From: Eumeta japonica
Lineage: Eukaryota; Arthropoda; Insecta; Lepidoptera; Psychidae
NCBI GenBank assembly: GCA_005406025.1
Contig: BGZK01000186.1
Location: forward strand, 434,001-498,000
Length of the DNA stretch: 64,000 nt
Direction: 5' to 3'
The translations under genes and the position numbers were made by a program. Shown here piece after piece: positions 61,476 to 64,000 of this stretch. Under the pieces are notes generated by a model. That model had not been told where the DNA came from. It saw only the letters and a list, made by a program, of their open reading frames with translations, and searched no databases. Every line of letters begins with the position of its first letter. Within the stretch, counting starts at the first letter, position 1.

Positions 61476-61824
61476 TCGTTCAAATCGAAACTGTGACTAG
61501 TAGCGGAATCGGAATTGCAAGCCGGACGGAGAGCAGAATCGAGAACGGGGCCAGAATCAGAACTGAGAGCGGGATCCGGTTCGGTCCCGGTACCGCTGTC
61601 TGATAACACCACTGGAGTCAAAAACCAGTGTGAGGACGAGATTAGAATCAAAGCGTGACAGGGATCGGAATCGAAAGCGAAACTGGTATTAAGATTGACA
61701 TTGGTCGATACTAAAGAAGAAGGAATTATTCATCAAATTTCCGTGCTGGCACAACTACGGGCATTAACTATTTGGGCAAGCCAGCCACGAAATAGGGCAG
61801 GACAGCGTCTGCCGGACCAGCTAG
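61476..61824 (+). mobile_element. Helitron-like 3' end with 6-bp array
   Basis: About 61476-61700 is a degenerate hexamer array (GGAATC, GAGAGC, GGGATC, AGAATC words in one register). It continues through GGTCGATACTAAAGAAGAAGGAATT to a terminal CTAG at 61821-61824 followed by T. The arrangement parallels the 3' part of 38192-39322. The 5' end was not found. Confidence 0.6.
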
Positions 61825-62059
61825 TAATTAAAATAGTACACTTTCTGAATTTGTACCATTGAAAGGTTTTTCCAAAAATGAATTATTAAAATAACAAGAA
61901 AGAGTGAAAGATAAGTAATAGAACCTAAAAATATTTTTAATAATTTTTCTCTGTTTGCCGGTTTGTCTGATTGAAAGGCATTTAATTAAGGGTTTCATAA
62001 TAGATTAATTCAATGATAATATACTTTAGAGTTTACGTTCCTCTGGGACGATTTTATCG

Positions 62060-62180
62060 GAATAAAGGTCTAGATCGAGGTCGTGATCGAAATTGAGAAC
62101 GAAACTAGAATCGGAATCGAGAGCAAAACCGCGATCGGTCAATATTAAAGATAAAGAAATTGATTCTATGTCCAATTGTT
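62060..62180 (+). repeat. Hexamer-array copy (Helitron-related)
   Basis: Consecutive words GATCGA, GGTCGT, GATCGA, AATTGA, GAACGA, AATCGG, AATCGA run to about 62138. CGGTCAATATTAAAGATAAAG follows, as in the sister copies. No terminal CTAG is seen. Confidence 0.6.
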
Positions 62181-62544
62181 TACACGTGTAAAGAGCGGTG
62201 AGTAAATGTTAGTTTAATGAATTTTTAGCGCTATAATTACGTCTCGTAAAGTATGAGGTTTTGCCCCCAACCACTCCTGTCCATGTCACAGATGGTCACA
62301 CGTAAATTAAAACCGCAGTTTTCACAATTTTCTTTTGTTCAAATACTGTAAATATTGGACAAAACAAAAGGCATACACCTTTTTTCGTTTTCGTATTTCG
62401 GATTTGAGATCACAAAGTTTTTGAGCTGCTCCTTGTCGCACATTGCCACATTTCGTTGACCTCCCCCAACGTGTGACGTAATTTATGGATGGCCCCTAAC
62501 TATGTCTACTATTAACGGCCCCAACCGCGCGGACATGAAATGCC

Positions 62545-62760
62545 ACCAAGCTCTCAATTAAGATGCCGATCACATCCCGGCCTCGACTCCGACCCCGGTC
62601 CTGCTCTCGATGTCAGTCTTTCACCCTCGATTCCGATCGCGCTCTCGCTTTTGATTCCGGCTCCGGTCTCCATTTAGATACATTCCGATTCTACCACCGA
62701 TTCCGATTCCATTTTCAATTTTGATCTCGGTATCGCTTCTCATGCCGAAGAGTCACGCTC
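62545..62760 (-). repeat. Hexamer-array copy, opposite orientation
   Basis: On the plus strand the array reads TCGACT, CCGACC, CCGGTC, then TCGATT, CCGATC, GCGCTC, so the element points left. A GC-rich ACCGCGCGGACATG at about 62525-62538 occupies the place of the 3' terminal segment. Confidence 0.55.
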
Positions 62761-63653
62761 TTTAATCAAAACAACAAAGATGAAAATTTTGATATCAATA
62801 GTTTCGGCGGTTTCGATTTTTAAATTTTAACAACAATAACTTCATTGGTCTTGATTTTCGATATAATATTTTATCCCTTATATCACCCTCTTAAACCTAT
62901 TTTCCTAAAATTATGTATCTTTATTTTTCATATGTTATAAGCGATTAAAATATAAACTTTGAAATAAAAACTTCAGAGTTTTCGATTTTTAATATACCAT
63001 TTTATTATGTACTTACTTTAATCTCTTTATTGATAAAAAAAAAATAAAATTCATGTATTTTTTCTTTATTTGTATAAGTAACTAAAATGTCAAGCTGGAC
63101 ATGTTTTGCTTCAACGATTTCGATTTTCCTTAAAACAGTATTTCACCCTTTCCGCCCATCCCCTCAGAGGTTGAAATTTATAATAATGCTTATTGCTGTT
63201 CGCTTACATCTAAAAGGAAGCCGTGTACAAAAATTCGTGTTCCTAATTTCAGTAGTTTCGGCTGTGCGTTAATACATTAGCCAGACAGATTTTCCTTTTA
63301 TACAACGTAATTTTAATTATTTAAGAAACTAGAAAATACTTTGCTCGATATCATCAATAGAATTTATTTTGTATATTTCTGTGATTTCCTTTAGACTAAT
63401 TTTTTGACTTTAAAATTTTGAATACTTGGTCATATATACATAGTAGCAGGAAGCGGTGGCGGCAATATCAAAGTGCGGCGCTCACTGCCGTCGCTCCCTC
63501 GCTGAGTTATCCTGTTCACTCGCGTGTGGATGCGGCATCGCTGTTTTTAAAAACCACGTACGATCTGCGCACGAGCATCGCGGCCGGCGATGGCCGTGAC
63601 CTTAATTTGCCGATTCGCGCTGCCTTGTCTTGTCGGTTTGCTACACTTTCATA
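62761..63653 (+). other. Intronic DNA; GC-rich block at 63440-63650
   Basis: AT-rich to about 63430. A CpG-rich block then immediately precedes the transposase start at 63654 and may be its untranslated leader. Other frames here show no motif. Confidence 0.4.
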
Positions 63654-64000
63654 ATGACGTACCGATATTCATACATCAAATATACGGAAACGGTGCGACC
63701 GCTTGCAATGTGCAATGACAACGTTTCATAAGCAGTGCGTGCTCATCTTGAACGATTCGAAGTAACTATAAATTTGAACACTATGTTCAGTGCGACGCAG
63801 TGTTTCCACGATTTTAGACTATTTAGATCTCCGACTTCCATACATCGAAGCGTAAATATTTTTAATGTTGAACTACAAGAGAACATTTTGAGATTATTTG
63901 AGGAAAATCCCGAAACTAATACCCACCAAGCCGCTACGGTTTTTGATTTAGTCTATTATAACTCAAGCGATTAAAAGTACTTGCGTAAACGTGCTCGATT
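63654..64000 (+). pseudogene. Transposase N-terminal part with HTH (DUF4817-type), runs off the window
   Basis: An ATG at 63654 starts MTYRYSYI, the usual opening of a group of insect transposon proteins (MTYRYT...MHYAYGxCDGNA type), and RPLAMCNDN follows. An in-frame TAA lies at 63729-63731 and another near 63972. Around residues 75-95 is NVELQENILRLFEENPETNTHQAA, matching their second helix-turn-helix (ELQEEIL...ENPxxSTRxIA). It is therefore the DNA-binding part of a transposase, already broken, whose catalytic part would lie beyond the right edge. The family match is by eye. Confidence 0.55.

Overview
The window looks like nuclear DNA of a moth or butterfly. It is AT-rich and almost without open reading frames. 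It is littered with decayed transposons of types common in Lepidoptera: BEL/Pao, RTE-type and R1-like LINEs, several mariners, a Helitron with TC...CTAG termini, and TA-flanked MITEs. One true host exon stands out: a GC-rich first coding exon at 43753-44005. It encodes the N-terminus of an Orthodenticle/Otx homeobox protein (YLKQP motif and the LGPFGL...HGLEAVGF block just before the homeodomain) and ends at a phase-1 splice donor. The homeodomain exons lie beyond the window. About 43.6 kb upstream is therefore 5' flank and/or 5'-UTR intron, and the last 20 kb is otd intron 1.

Layout. 1-1.9 kb: 3' part of a BEL/Pao pol gene, minus strand. 2-9 kb: AT-rich DNA with two MITEs. 9-10.4 kb: an RTE scrap and a tRNA-like SINE. 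15.5-21.3 kb: a Helitron-related hexamer array, a mariner, an RTE LINE and a second mariner. 24.4-25.6 kb: a complete MITE and an RTE 3' end. 28-31.3 kb: a perfect palindrome, a second hexamer array, a long hairpin element and a decayed 65-bp tandem repeat. 34.8-36.3 kb: a mariner and a transposase scrap. 38.2-39.3 kb: a Helitron with intact ends. 39.3-43.6 kb: proximal otd upstream region without recognisable transposase. 43.63-44.0 kb: the otd exon, preceded by a ladder of short upstream ORFs. 44-64 kb (intron 1): a second copy of the 34.8-kb mariner at 52.9-54.1 kb, an R1-like LINE at 56.3-57.2 kb, four more hexamer arrays at 61-62.8 kb, and a transposase running off the right edge.

The most unusual items are: the four overlapping upstream ORFs ending two bases before the otd start codon; a family of degenerate 6-bp arrays carried near the 3' end of Helitron-like elements at seven loci in both orientations; and the mosaic relationship of two mariner copies, near identical except for a short patch at the second catalytic motif and a diverged 5' part. 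No operon, CRISPR array, rRNA gene or intact tRNA gene is visible. All homology calls come from reading translations and repeats by eye, without database searches.
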